Assembly: GCF_037137055.1 (NCBI RefSeq)
Contig: NZ_JBBBNY010000007.1
Span: 62,001-126,000, forward strand
DNA length: 64,000 nt
Source: Frateuria_A yonginensis
GTDB taxonomy: Bacteria; Pseudomonadota; Gammaproteobacteria; Xanthomonadales; Rhodanobacteraceae
Direction: 5' to 3'
How positions within the stretch are numbered: position 1 is the stretch's first letter; each line of letters begins with the position of its first letter. Under the pieces are notes generated by a model. The model saw only the letters and a list, made by a program, of their open reading frames with translations. It did not search any database and was not told the origin of the DNA. Positions 50,303 to 59,146 of this stretch are shown here, piece after piece. The position numbers and the translations under genes are program-made.

Positions 50303-52105
50303 TCACGGGCGGGCCGGCTCCGTGGCCAGCGTCTTCCATGTCGCGGCATCGAGGCGCAGCACCGGGTAGGCGCCGACGCCCTGGGCGGCGTACCAGGGCG
50401 AACGCTGGAAGAAGAACATCAGCCGCGCGCCGGGGTCGGCGGCGAAGGCCGGGTCGTCGTGCAGCCGGCGCTGGAAGTCGGCCGCGAGCGCCGGGTCGGC
50501 TGCCAGCATCTCGCGGGCCAGCTTCTCGAGCACCCGCGGCTCGCCGTATTCCTTGGGCTCGAAGATGGCGTCGAGGTAACCCCAGCGCAGCATCGAGTCG
50601 GGCGCCTGCGGCTCCAGCAGTTCGATCGCCACGTTGGCGGCACGCTGGTCCAGCGGCACGATCACCGAGCCGGCCGGCAGCGTGGCCTCGCGCGTCACGG
50701 CGCGGCTTTCGAAGCTGCGCAGCAAGAGGTGGCCCTCGAAGGGCCGCTGCGCCCATTGCGGCTGGTCGAGCTGGTAGCCCTGCGCGCGGATCGTCGCCGC
50801 ATGTGCGAGGCGCCGGTAGCGGATGCCATGGGCATCGAGCCGGTCGATCAGCACGGTCCACTGGGCGGGAATCGCGTAGGCAGCCGGCGGCTGTATCGAG
50901 ATCTCCGGCAGCAACCCGTTCCAGTTCGGGATGGTGTAGGTACGGGGCCGCGTCCGGTCGTAGCGGATCCAGTCCGCGCCGGACACCTCGCTGGGGCTCA
51001 GCGTGAACGCGTAGCCCTTGAGCGCGTACGGCGTGGAAACCGGGTCCGGCTTGAAGGTCAGCGGGACCTGCGCCGACGGTTCCTGCGCGCGCGCTACCAC
51101 GCGGGCGTCGGCGGCCCTGGTTGCATCCAGCAGCGCCTGCGGGTGCCGGCCGATCTGCTGCAGCAGGATCCCGACCAGGTCGTGGACTGCGCGCACGCGC
51201 ACCCCGTAGGGCTTGAGCATGTGGGTCTCGATCAGCAGCGCCGGGCGGTTCTGCAGCGCCGCGTAGCCGGTGGAGAAGCGCGGACCGGAGCCGAAGTTGA
51301 CGATCCCCTTGCGCGGGTCGCGACCGTCCTTGAACTCCAGGTAGATCGAGGCGAGATGGCCACGCGCCTCGTAGGCGGGGATCGTCGCGTCCATCAGCGC
51401 GCGCTGCCACGCGGCGACGCCGGGGTCGAGCTTGTGCGGGTCCTCGGTGTACCAGGTGAGGTCGTAGGGGTAGTCGGCGCCGTCGGTGGTGTGCACGTCC
51501 ACCAGGAAGTCCGGCAGCCAGCGCTGCCAGAGCTTCAGCCACGCGCGCATCTCCGGCGCGTCCGCCTTGACGTAGTCGCGGTTGAGGTTGAGGTACTGCG
51601 ACTGGCCGCGGAAGCCCTGTTCCTGCGGGCCGTCCTGGTTGATGCGATGGTACGGGCTGGTGTTCTCGTGGCCGTCCACGCTGAACACGGGGATGAACAC
51701 CAGCACGGCGTGGTCGAGCAGGTGCGGTCGCTTGCCGCTGACGGCGTAGTCGCGAAGCAGCATCAGCCCGGCGTCCTTGCCCTCGATCTCGCCCGGATGG
51801 ATGCCGGCCTGCACCAGCACCACCGGCTTGTGTGCGGCGCGCGCGGCCTCGGGCGAGAAGGTGCCGTTGGCGCTGGCGATCACCACGGTCATCGGACGGC
51901 CCTCCGGCGTGGTGCCGAAGGTTTCCAGGCGCAGCTTGCCCGGCGCGGCGGCCTGCAGGCGCTGCAGGTAGGCCAGCGTGTCGGCGTAGCTCGGCGTGGT
52001 GCGGAACTGCGCCGCCTCGGCGGGCGTGGTCCACTGGCCGGCTGCGGCGCGGGTCGGAAGGATTGCACCCAGCAGCAGGGCGGGCAGCAGGCAACGCAGG
52101 TTCAT
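50303..52105 (-). CDS. M14-family zinc carboxypeptidase-like protein, exported
   Basis: 600 residues from the ATG at 52105. Signal peptide (MNLRCLLPALLLGAILPTRAAA). The M14 zinc motif is H103-P-G-E106 in QAGIHPGEIEGKDAG; QYLNLNRDYVKADAPEMR and LVDVHTTDG follow (third ligand His), then LIETHMLKPY. It would remove C-terminal residues from peptides or peptidoglycan in the periplasm. The start overlaps the stop of the DUF502 gene upstream (ATGA). It converges on the double-receiver gene with a 9-bp gap. Confidence 0.9.
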   Translation of the reverse strand: MNLRCLLPALLLGAILPTRAAAGQWTTPAEAAQFRTTPSYADTLAYLQRLQAAAPGKLRLETFGTTPEGRPMTVVIASANGTFSPEAARAAHKPVVLVQAGIHPGEIEGKDAGLMLLRDYAVSGKRPHLLDHAVLVFIPVFSVDGHENTSPYHRINQDGPQEQGFRGQSQYLNLNRDYVKADAPEMRAWLKLWQRWLPDFLVDVHTTDGADYPYDLTWYTEDPHKLDPGVAAWQRALMDATIPAYEARGHLASIYLEFKDGRDPRKGIVNFGSGPRFSTGYAALQNRPALLIETHMLKPYGVRVRAVHDLVGILLQQIGRHPQALLDATRAADARVVARAQEPSAQVPLTFKPDPVSTPYALKGYAFTLSPSEVSGADWIRYDRTRPRTYTIPNWNGLLPEISIQPPAAYAIPAQWTVLIDRLDAHGIRYRRLAHAATIRAQGYQLDQPQWAQRPFEGHLLLRSFESRAVTREATLPAGSVIVPLDQRAANVAIELLEPQAPDSMLRWGYLDAIFEPKEYGEPRVLEKLAREMLAADPALAADFQRRLHDDPAFAADPGARLMFFFQRSPWYAAQGVGAYPVLRLDAATWKTLATEPARP

Positions 52106-52770
52106 GCGCGGTTCTCGTCGCGGGGCAGGGCGGCGGGCAGCGTGTCGGGCGAGACCGCGCCGCCGGAAATGATGAAGGCCATCGCCTGGTCCATGGTCCA
52201 GTCCGTGGGGGTGAGCGCCGTCACCGGCAGGGTCAGCAGGAAGCCGCCGGTGGGATTGGGCGTGGTCGGCACGAACACCGCGGCCATCTCGCGGCCGGTG
52301 CCGTCCTCGGTCATCAGCCGGGTGACGAAGCCCATCGCCTTGGTGCCTGCGTGCGGGAAGTCCACCAGCACCACGCGCTGCACGCCCGAGGGCTTCTGCT
52401 GCAGCACCGTCATCAGCTTCTTGGTGCCGCCGTAGATGGTCTGCACCAGCGGGATGCGCTGCAGCAGCGCATCGAAGGCGTCCAGCAGCCGCTGGCCGAT
52501 CATGCGGCTGGCCAGGAAGCCGAGCAGGTACAGTGCCAGCAACGTGATCAGCAGCGCCAGCAGCGAGGTGAACCAGGCGCTGCCCAATGCGCTGGCGGTA
52601 TCCGGCGCCACCAGCGCCAGCACACCGAGCGCTGCGGCCACCAGCGGCGCGCCGATGCCGGCCAGGAAGCCCAGTACGAACTTGAATACGGTCCAGGTCA
52701 CCCACAGCGGAATGAAGGTGAGCAGGCCGGTGAGCAGGTAGCGTCTGAGGCGCAGGCGGGGCATGGCCAT
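52102..52770 (-). CDS. DUF502 family inner-membrane protein
   Basis: 222 residues; either Met at 52770 or 52764 could start it. Two hydrophobic segments (YLLTGLLTFIPLWVTWTVFKFVLG and WFTSLLALLITLLALYLLGFLASR) are followed by RIPLVQTIYGGTKKLMTVL and a soluble C-terminal part (VVLVDFPHAGTKAMGFVTRL, VFVPTTPNPTGGFLL), all diagnostic of DUF502. Function unknown in bacteria. Coupled to the M14 gene by a 4-bp overlap. Confidence 0.9.
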   Translation of the reverse strand: MAMPRLRLRRYLLTGLLTFIPLWVTWTVFKFVLGFLAGIGAPLVAAALGVLALVAPDTASALGSAWFTSLLALLITLLALYLLGFLASRMIGQRLLDAFDALLQRIPLVQTIYGGTKKLMTVLQQKPSGVQRVVLVDFPHAGTKAMGFVTRLMTEDGTGREMAAVFVPTTPNPTGGFLLTLPVTALTPTDWTMDQAMAFIISGGAVSPDTLPAALPRDENRA

Positions 52771-52845
52771 CGTCCGTAGGGCGAAAGGACCATTGTAGGC
52801 GTGGCTCCCCCTAACTGTAGGAGGGTGGTGGGGCGGCAGCGACGC

Positions 52846-53304
52846 TCAGGATTGGCGCGCCTGGGGTTTCAGGCGCACGTAGAGCTGCTTGCGCACGCGT
52901 GCGACGACCTCGCCGGACGCGGTAGCCACGTCGGTTTCGAACCAGCGCAGCACCTTGCCGCCGTCGGCTGCGGCCGTGCGCAGTTCGTCCACCAAGGCCT
53001 CGGTCAGGTGGAAGGACGCATGGACGTCCTCGCGCCCGGGCGCCACGAAGTCGATCGCCGCGGCCTTGTCCCACACGTAGTAGTCGCTGCCCAGCCGGTG
53101 CATCGCCAGCAGCATCCAGAACGGATCGGTCATGGCGAACAGGTTCCCGCCGAACTGGCTGCGCACGTAGTTGCGGTTCCACGGGCGCAGGCGCAGCACC
53201 ACGTGGGCGCGGCTCCAGTCGTCGCTCAGCTCCAGCACGCGGATGCCGTTGCAGAGGAAGGGCGGCCAGAAGTTGAGGAGGTGGCGGAAGGTGCGGGCGC
53301 GCAT
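52846..53304 (-). CDS. DUF4442 hotdog-fold thioesterase-like protein
   Basis: 152 residues from the ATG at 53304. The sequence NFWPPFLCNGIRVLELSDDWSRAHVVLRLRPWNRNYV, then SQFGGNLFAMTDPFWMLLAM and the closing VARVRKQLYVRLKP, match the DUF4442/YiiD C-terminal hotdog family, which resembles acyl-CoA thioesterases. A perfect 16-bp palindrome lies 30 bp upstream. Activity is unproven. Confidence 0.83.
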   Translation of the reverse strand: MRARTFRHLLNFWPPFLCNGIRVLELSDDWSRAHVVLRLRPWNRNYVRSQFGGNLFAMTDPFWMLLAMHRLGSDYYVWDKAAAIDFVAPGREDVHASFHLTEALVDELRTAAADGGKVLRWFETDVATASGEVVARVRKQLYVRLKPQARQS

Positions 53305-53333
53305 GCGGGGATTCCGGGCGGGGGCCGGTAAAG

Positions 53334-53349
53334 CATACGCATGCGTATG
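53334..53349. promoter_or_regulatory. Perfect 16-bp palindrome upstream of the thioesterase gene
   Basis: CATACGCATGCGTATG is fully self-complementary. It lies between the XRE gene's 3' end (53375) and the thioesterase start (53304), where an operator would sit. The neighbouring XRE regulator is the natural candidate ligand; TetR-type dyads look similar. Inference only. Confidence 0.55.
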
Positions 53350-53374
53350 TTCTGGACAAGGGCCCGCGCGGGCG

Positions 53375-54205
53375 TCAGGCGGCGGGGGCCTCGGCGTCCT
53401 CCTGCGCGAGCTGCCGGCACAGGCGGGCGGTGGCGTCGTCCACCGGGAAGCAGCACTCGATGTGCAGTTCGTCCAGGGTGACGTCGCGTGGCGTGCCGAA
53501 GGTGGTGATGGTGGAGAAGAAGCGCAGCTCGTGCCCGTCGCGACGCAGTACCGTGGTGAGCAGCGGCGAGGCCGCGGCGCCCGGCTCGCGGCTGCGCCAG
53601 CGCGGCGGCACCTCGGGGTAGGCCAGCACCTCCTCCAGCAGCGCGCGCGCCTTGGCATCGGAGGGTGCGGCGGCGACCGCGTTGTGCAGGTGGCGGATCA
53701 GCTCGCCGGCCACCTCCTCCCAGTTGGCGACGGCGGGGCGCAGGTCCGCGGGATCGAAGAACTGGCGCAGCATGTTGGCGTGGGCGCTCGCCCGTCCGTG
53801 CATCACGAAGCGGTTCACCCGCTGCGCGGCGTCGTTGGCCGCCAGCACGTCCCAGTGACGGTCGAGCAGGAAGGCCGGATAGGGTTCCTGTTGCGCCAGC
53901 GTGAATTCGATGGCGCGGCGGATCTGCGCCAGAGCGGGCGTACCCAGCGCCGTTTCCGGATAGCTGGGCGCGTAGCCGGCGGCCACCAGCAGCGCATTGC
54001 GTTCGCGCAGCGGCATGTCCAGCGCGTCGGCCAGGCGCGCCAGCATGCCGCGGCTGGGCTGTGCCTTGCCGGTCTCGATGCAGCTCAGGTGCCGCGGGGA
54101 GAGGCCGGCGTCCAGGGCGAGCGCGAGCTGGCTCAGCCGGCGTGCCGTACGCCATTCGCGCAGCAGCATGCCGGCCGGGGTGGGAGAGGGGCTTGGCAAG
54201 GTCAT
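53375..54205 (-). CDS. XRE-family regulator with MmyB-like ligand-binding domain
   Basis: 276 residues from the ATG at 54205. The helix-turn-helix is near the N-terminus (LLREWRTARRLSQLALALDAGLSPRHLSCIETGKAQPS). The C-terminal region (PYPAFLLDRHWDVLAANDAAQRV, LHNAVAAAPSDAKARALLEEV, LRFFSTITTFGTPRDVTLDEL) matches the MmyB-like PAS-type domain reported to bind fatty acids in relatives. Such regulators often control a neighbouring dehydrogenase or hydrolase; here the adjacent genes are a thioesterase-like gene and a hydrolase pseudogene. Confidence 0.92.
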   Translation of the reverse strand: MTLPSPSPTPAGMLLREWRTARRLSQLALALDAGLSPRHLSCIETGKAQPSRGMLARLADALDMPLRERNALLVAAGYAPSYPETALGTPALAQIRRAIEFTLAQQEPYPAFLLDRHWDVLAANDAAQRVNRFVMHGRASAHANMLRQFFDPADLRPAVANWEEVAGELIRHLHNAVAAAPSDAKARALLEEVLAYPEVPPRWRSREPGAAASPLLTTVLRRDGHELRFFSTITTFGTPRDVTLDELHIECCFPVDDATARLCRQLAQEDAEAPAA

Positions 54206-54258
54206 GGTGCGCGCGTGAGTCGACGGGCACCGGATGATAGGCACATGCGATACCCGCG

Positions 54259-54281
54259 GCGATGACCCCGAAGGTCATCGC
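54259..54281. repeat. Inverted repeat upstream of the XRE gene
   Basis: GCGATGACC (54259-54267) and GGTCATCGC (54273-54281) are perfect 9-bp arms around CCGAA. It sits 54 bp upstream of the XRE start, between that gene and the divergent hydrolase remnant. It could be an operator or an RNA hairpin; no T-tract follows on either strand. Confidence 0.55.
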
Positions 54282-54355
54282 GGCGTGATGCGGCGGGTCA
54301 CTGAGTGGATGATGTGCGGCAGCGAGGATGCGGCTTTCCGACGGAGGCCACCGGC

Positions 54356-55212
54356 ATGCAGCGCGGGACCTTTCTCCGGTGGACGGCCGTGATTGCCGCG
54401 GGCGGACTCGGCGCCGGCCGCGCGCCCGCTCGACGCGGCGGTGTTCCATGCGGAACGCCGGTTCGTGCCCACCTCGCAGGGCGAGATCGCCTGCGTCGAG
54501 CGGGGACGGGGCGAGGCGGCGCTGCATCGCGCCGGACCTGCTGGGGCCGGGGTACACCCGCGTGCGGCCAGGGCAGGCCGTCACGCCCGACGCGCAGGTG
54601 ACGATGCTGCTGGCGCTGCTCGAGCGCCTGGGTGTCGAGCGCTTCGACCTCGTGGCCAGCGACAGCGGCGGGGCCGTGGCCCAGTTGCTGGCGGCGCGGC
54701 ATCCCGGGCGCGTGCGCACGCTGCTGCTCACCCACTGCGATACCGGGAGAATGCCCGCCGGCAGCGATGCGGCCGGTGATCCGCATGGCCCACGAGGGGG
54801 TGTTCGTACGGCGCCGGCTCGCCCGCTGGCTGGCCGACAAGGCGCTGGCCCGCGCGCCGGACGGGCTGGGCGGCCTCACCTATACCTTTCCCGAGCGGCT
54901 CGCCGACGCCACCAGCGACACCTATCTCGCGCCGCTGGTGCGCCATCCCGAGCGGACCACGCCCATCTGATCGGGCTGGAGCGGCACGGGCTGGCCGGCA
55001 TCGCGCCGCAACTGCAGCGGTGCAGGGCGCCGGCCTGCATCCTCTGGGGTACCGGCGACGACATATTCTCGCCGGCCGGGGCCGCCTACCTGGACCGCCA
55101 CCTCGGCCGGTCGCTGGGCGTGCGCCAGGTCGCGGGCGCGCGGCTGTTCTTCCCCGAGGAGTTCCCCGAACTGGTGGCGGCGGAGGCGCGCCGGCTGTGG
55201 CGCGTGGGCTGA
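54356..55212 (+). pseudogene. Alpha/beta-hydrolase pseudogene (haloalkane dehalogenase-like), multiply frameshifted
   Basis: Homologous segments lie in all three forward frames. A Tat/Sec-like start (MQRGTFLRWTAVIAAGGLGAG) follows ACGGAGG at 54341. Then comes LDAAVFHAERRFVPTSQGEIACVERG in another frame, CIAPDLLGPGYTRV through FDLVASDSGGAVAQLLAARHPGRV (nucleophile elbow, here D-S-G-G) in a third, EGVFVRRRLARWLADKALA in another, and finally CRAPACILWGTGDDIFSPAGAAYL to the end. The oxyanion-hole HG segment between GEIACVERG and CIAPDLL is deleted. At least four disruptions make a functional protein impossible. Confidence 0.85.
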
Positions 55213-55224
55213 GCCGCGGCGGGT

Positions 55225-56091
55225 TCAGAACAGCAGCGAGGCCATGCGGCGCCGGTAGCGACCGACCAGCTCGGCGTCCTCCAGCGTCGCGAAGGCGGCG
55301 AGCAGGCGCTTCTTCGCCTGGCCTTCGTTCCAGTCGCGGGCCTTTTCCAGGATGGTGAGGAACTGTTCCAGACCGGCCGCCGGGTCGTCCTCCAGCAGCA
55401 GGCGCACACCGAGCAGGTCGCGCGCGGCCCAGTCGGCCGGGTCGGCCTGCACGCGCTGGCGCAGTTCGGCCAGCGCCGGCGCGCCGTCCAGCGCGCGGGC
55501 CAGGTCCAGCTGGCTGCGCAGGCGCACGGCCCGGGCGTCGGTGGCCAGGTTGGCCGGCAGGGCATCGAGCTCGGCTTCGGCCGCCTCGGCCTGGCCGTTG
55601 CGCATCAGCGCCAGCGCGAGGTCGAGCTTGAGCTCGGCGTGGTCGGGCTGGGCCGCGATCTCCTGCTGCAGGCGGTTGATCGCCTGCGCCGGGTCCTCCC
55701 ACGCCATCGACTCGGGTTCCTCCTGCGCAGGAGCGTCTTCCGCGGGCTGAACGTAGCGGGACAGGAACTCGCGCAGTTGCCCTTCGGGCAGGGCACCGGC
55801 GAAGCCGTCGACCAGCTGCCCGTCCCTGACCAGCATGACGGTGGGAATGGAGCGGATGCCGAACATGGCGGCCAGCTCCTGGTTCTTGTCGACGTCGACC
55901 TTGGCCAGGCGGAACGCGCCGTTGTACTCGGCGGCCAGCTTCTCCAGCATCGGGCCGAGCGTCTTGCAGGGCCCGCACCAGGTGGCCCAGAAATCGATCA
56001 GCACCGGCGTGGTCAGCGAGGCGCGCAGCACCTCGGCTTCGAAGTTGGCCGTGTCGACGTCGAACACATGGGCTTGGGCGGCAGCAGTCAC
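55225..56091 (-). CDS. Thioredoxin-TPR chaperedoxin, CnoX/YbbN-like
   Basis: 288 residues from the GTG at 56091, chosen because AGGAGAG precedes it; the longer open frame lacks a ribosome site. The thioredoxin domain has the intact WATWCGPCKT site and the cis-Pro SIPTVML. The C-terminal half (~140-288) is the TPR-like co-chaperone part with NRLQQEIAAQPDHAELKLDLALALMRNGQAEAAEAEL. E. coli YbbN lacks a full CXXC, so this one may be redox-active as in Caulobacter. It protects clients from oxidation and works with GroEL. Divergent from pqi. Confidence 0.92.
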   Translation of the reverse strand: MTAAAQAHVFDVDTANFEAEVLRASLTTPVLIDFWATWCGPCKTLGPMLEKLAAEYNGAFRLAKVDVDKNQELAAMFGIRSIPTVMLVRDGQLVDGFAGALPEGQLREFLSRYVQPAEDAPAQEEPESMAWEDPAQAINRLQQEIAAQPDHAELKLDLALALMRNGQAEAAEAELDALPANLATDARAVRLRSQLDLARALDGAPALAELRQRVQADPADWAARDLLGVRLLLEDDPAAGLEQFLTILEKARDWNEGQAKKRLLAAFATLEDAELVGRYRRRMASLLF

Positions 56092-56194
56092 GTGGAGCTC
56101 TCCTGGCAGGGACGTTTCACATCGGGGCGCCCCGCAGCATATCAAGTGGCCTGCGACGCGCCCGCGCCAGCGCGCGATTTGAGAGAATGGCCCG

Positions 56195-56869
56195 ATGAGC
56201 ACGGCACAGCAGGGCATGGCCCGCAGGCCGCCGCAGTCGCCTGCGGCGCAGGCGCAGGCGTGCGCGACGGCCGGGCGCCTGCTGGTGTGCGAGGAATGCG
56301 ATACCGTCCACCGCTGCCGCCCGCTGGCGCGCGGCGAGGAGGTGCGCTGCGTGCGCTGCGGCGCCGTGCTGGCGCGTTACCGCGTGCTGAACGCGGAGGG
56401 CATGCTGGCGCTGGTGCTGACCGCGCTGATCGTGTTCCTGATCGCCAACGTGTGGCCGGTGGTGACCCTGGGCCTGGGCGCACGGCAGAGCAGCGCCACG
56501 CTGTGGGGCACGATCATCATGATGTGGCGGCAGGACGCGCAGGTGGTGGCCGTGCTCGCTGCGGCCACGCTGTTCTTCTTTCCGCTGAACAAGATGCTGA
56601 TGCTCGGCTGGGTGCTGCTGTTCGCGCGCAGCCGCCGGCGCGCGCCCGGTTTCGCCTTCATCATGCGCACCCTCTATCACCTGCAGCCGTGGACCATGAC
56701 CGAGGTGTTCGTGCTCGGCGCGATGGTGTCGATCGTCAAGGCACGCGCGTATTTCGAGGTGCAGCCGGATCCCGGCATCTGGGCCTACGGCGCGCTCACG
56801 TTCCTGATCACCGTGTTCTCCGGCATCGACCTGCGCACGCTGTGGGACATGACGGAGCGCAAGGCATGA
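56195..56869 (+). CDS. Paraquat-inducible protein A, first half-protein
   Basis: 224 residues. A zinc-ribbon-like start (VCEECDTVHRC and VRCVRCGAVLARY, two CXXC pairs) precedes four hydrophobic segments with PWTMTEVFVLGAMVSIVK, the PqiA signature. It corresponds to one of the two repeats of the ~417-residue PqiA of E. coli. Inner-membrane partner of the MCE protein PqiB in lipid transport between membranes. The next half overlaps it by 4 bp. Confidence 0.93.
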   Translation: MSTAQQGMARRPPQSPAAQAQACATAGRLLVCEECDTVHRCRPLARGEEVRCVRCGAVLARYRVLNAEGMLALVLTALIVFLIANVWPVVTLGLGARQSSATLWGTIIMMWRQDAQVVAVLAAATLFFFPLNKMLMLGWVLLFARSRRRAPGFAFIMRTLYHLQPWTMTEVFVLGAMVSIVKARAYFEVQPDPGIWAYGALTFLITVFSGIDLRTLWDMTERKA

Positions 56870-57486
56870 GCCGGGCGCCGCGTGCGCACGAACTGGGCGT
56901 CATCGGCTGTCACGTGTGCGGCCTGGTATCCCACGAGCCGGCGGCAGCCGAGGCGAGCTGTCCGCGTTGCGGCTCGGCGCTGCACCGGCGCAAGCGCGAC
57001 AGCATCGGGCGCACCTGGGCGCTGCTGCTGGCGGCGTTCATGCTGTACATCCCGGCCAACGTGCTGCCGATCATGCGCACGGTGAGCCTGGGCGACGTGG
57101 ACGACAACACCATCATCAGCGGAGTGGTGGAGCTGTGGGTGAAGGGTTCCCCGAGCCTGGCGGTGATCGTGTTCAGCGCCTCGATCGTGGTGCCGATGAT
57201 GAAGTTCCTGGTGCTCGGCACGCTGCTGATCACCACGCAGCGCGGCAGTACCTGGGCGCTGCGCCAGCGCGCCAAGCTCTATCGCGCGGTGGAGTTCATC
57301 GGCTACTGGTCGATGCTGGACGTGTTCGTGGTGGCGCTGCTCACCGCGCTGGTGCGGTTCGGCTTCTTCAGTCAGGTGGAGCCGCTGCCGGGCGTGGTGT
57401 TCTTCGGCCTGACCGTGATACTTACGATGTTCGCCTCGATGAGCTTCGACCCCCGACTGATGTGGGATGGCCCCGACGATGACTGA
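56866..57486 (+). CDS. Paraquat-inducible protein A, second half-protein
   Basis: 206 residues. Again a CXXC ribbon (GCHVCGLVSHE, SCPRCGSALHRRK) and four hydrophobic segments, with PANVLPIMRTVSLG and YWSMLDVFVVALLTALVRFG. It is the second PqiA repeat, encoded separately. The pqiB start lies inside its last codons (8-bp overlap). Confidence 0.92.
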   Translation: MSRAPRAHELGVIGCHVCGLVSHEPAAAEASCPRCGSALHRRKRDSIGRTWALLLAAFMLYIPANVLPIMRTVSLGDVDDNTIISGVVELWVKGSPSLAVIVFSASIVVPMMKFLVLGTLLITTQRGSTWALRQRAKLYRAVEFIGYWSMLDVFVVALLTALVRFGFFSQVEPLPGVVFFGLTVILTMFASMSFDPRLMWDGPDDD

Positions 57487-59146
57487 GCAAACCCCGCCTC
57501 CGCGCGAGGACCTGCCCGAACCGGTGGTGCGCCGGCGGCGCTTCAGCCTGTCGCTGATCTGGCTGGTGCCGGTGCTGGCGGCGCTGGTGGGCCTGTCGCT
57601 GGTGGTGCATGCCTGGCTGCAGGCGGGGCCGGAGATCACCATCACCTTCCAGACCGCCGAGGGCCTGGAAGCGGGCAAGACGCCGGTCAAGTACAAGAAC
57701 GTGGTGATCGGCAAGGTCACCAATCTGGAGCTCTCCGAGGACCGTCGCCGCGTGCGTGTCACGGTGGCGCTGAACAAGAGCGCCGAGAGCTTCGCCACCC
57801 GCGGCACGCGCTACTGGGTGGTGCGCCCGCGCATCGGCCTGGGCGGCGTGTCGGGCGTGGACACGCTGCTCTCGGGTGCCTTCATCGGCGCCGACGTGGG
57901 CGACTCCAGGGAGGAGAAGTACGACTTCAAGGGCCTGGAAACCCCGCCGGCGGTGCTGCACGGGGAGCCGGGCAAGAGCTTCGTGCTGCACACCGACGAC
58001 CTCGGTTCGCTGGACACCGGTTCGCCGGTGTACTACCGGCGCATCCAGGTGGGCCGGGTGGTGTCCTACGCACTGGACAGGGACGGCAAGGGCGTCTCGC
58101 TGCACATCTTCATCGACGGGCCGAACGACCGCTTCGTCACCCGCTCGACGCGGTTCTGGAATGCCAGCGGCGTGGACGTGTCGCTGGGCGCCAACGGGCT
58201 CAAGCTCAATACGCAGTCGCTCGCCACGGTGATCGCCGGCGGCGTGGCCTTCGAGGAGCCGCGCGGGCCGCACGACGCCACGCCCGCGCCGGAAGACGCC
58301 GACTTCACCCTGTTCAAGGACGAGACCACGGCGATGGCGCCGCCGGACGGCCCGCCGCGCTACATCCGCATGCGCTTCAACCAGTCGCTGCGCGGTCTGA
58401 CGGTGGACGCGCCGGTGGAGTTCCTCGGCGTCAACATCGGCAGCGTGGTGTCGATCAACATGGATTACGAGGCGAAGGACGAGCACTTCCCGGTCACCGT
58501 CGGTGCCGTGATCTACCCGCAGCGGCTCGGGCGCGCCTACGACAAGCTCGCCGCGCAGGCCGGCACCAGGGAGGGCCGGGTCGACCTGGGCCGCATGTTC
58601 GGCCCGCTGGTGGCGCACGGCCTGCGCGCGCAGGCGCGGACCGGCAACCTGCTGACCGGCCAGCTCTACATCGCCCTGGACTTCGTGCCCAAGGCGCCGA
58701 AGGCTGCCTTCGACGTGCATGCCACGCCGGTCGACGTGCCCACCGCCCCGGGCAGCTTCGACAAGCTGCAGGAGCAACTGGCCGACATCGTGACCAAGGT
58801 GCAGAAGATCCCGTTCGACAGCATCGGCCGCAACCTGGATGCCACGCTGGGCCAGCTGGATCGCACCCTCGAGCAGGTCAATGCCGGCGTGCTGCCGGAA
58901 CTGCGTGGCACGCTCAAGGGTGCGCAGCGCACGTTGGGCAACGCCGACCATGCGCTTTCGGCCGACTCGCCGTTGCAGCAGAACCTGGGCAGCACCCTGC
59001 AGGAACTGCAGCGCATGGCCCGTTCGCTGCGCGCGCTGACCGATTACCTGGGCGTGCATCCGGAGGCGCTGATCCGCGGCCGGCCGGACGATGCGCCGCC
59101 CGCCCGTGAGACGCCGCCGCCCGCCAGGCAAGGGAGCAAGCCATGA
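57479..59146 (+). CDS. pqiB: Intermembrane transport protein PqiB (three MCE domains)
   Basis: 555 residues from the ATG at 57479 (four codons inside the longest frame). One N-terminal transmembrane helix (LSLIWLVPVLAALVGLSLVVHAW) is followed by three MCE domains: ITITFQTAEGLEAGKTPVKYKNVVIG, LHTDDLGSLDTGSPVYYRRIQVGRV, and MRFNQSLRGLTVDAPVEFLGVNIGSV. A helical C-terminal part follows (QLDRTLEQVNAGVLPELRGTLKGAQ). PqiB forms a needle-like tunnel across the periplasm for lipids. It precedes pqiC with a 4-bp overlap. Confidence 0.95.
   Translation: MTEQTPPPREDLPEPVVRRRRFSLSLIWLVPVLAALVGLSLVVHAWLQAGPEITITFQTAEGLEAGKTPVKYKNVVIGKVTNLELSEDRRRVRVTVALNKSAESFATRGTRYWVVRPRIGLGGVSGVDTLLSGAFIGADVGDSREEKYDFKGLETPPAVLHGEPGKSFVLHTDDLGSLDTGSPVYYRRIQVGRVVSYALDRDGKGVSLHIFIDGPNDRFVTRSTRFWNASGVDVSLGANGLKLNTQSLATVIAGGVAFEEPRGPHDATPAPEDADFTLFKDETTAMAPPDGPPRYIRMRFNQSLRGLTVDAPVEFLGVNIGSVVSINMDYEAKDEHFPVTVGAVIYPQRLGRAYDKLAAQAGTREGRVDLGRMFGPLVAHGLRAQARTGNLLTGQLYIALDFVPKAPKAAFDVHATPVDVPTAPGSFDKLQEQLADIVTKVQKIPFDSIGRNLDATLGQLDRTLEQVNAGVLPELRGTLKGAQRTLGNADHALSADSPLQQNLGSTLQELQRMARSLRALTDYLGVHPEALIRGRPDDAPPARETPPPARQGSKP

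Noticed and set aside
54328..55212. A single intact 294-codon hydrolase gene
   Set aside because: Only parts of this frame resemble a hydrolase; the remaining parts are homologous only in other frames, so it is a pseudogene.
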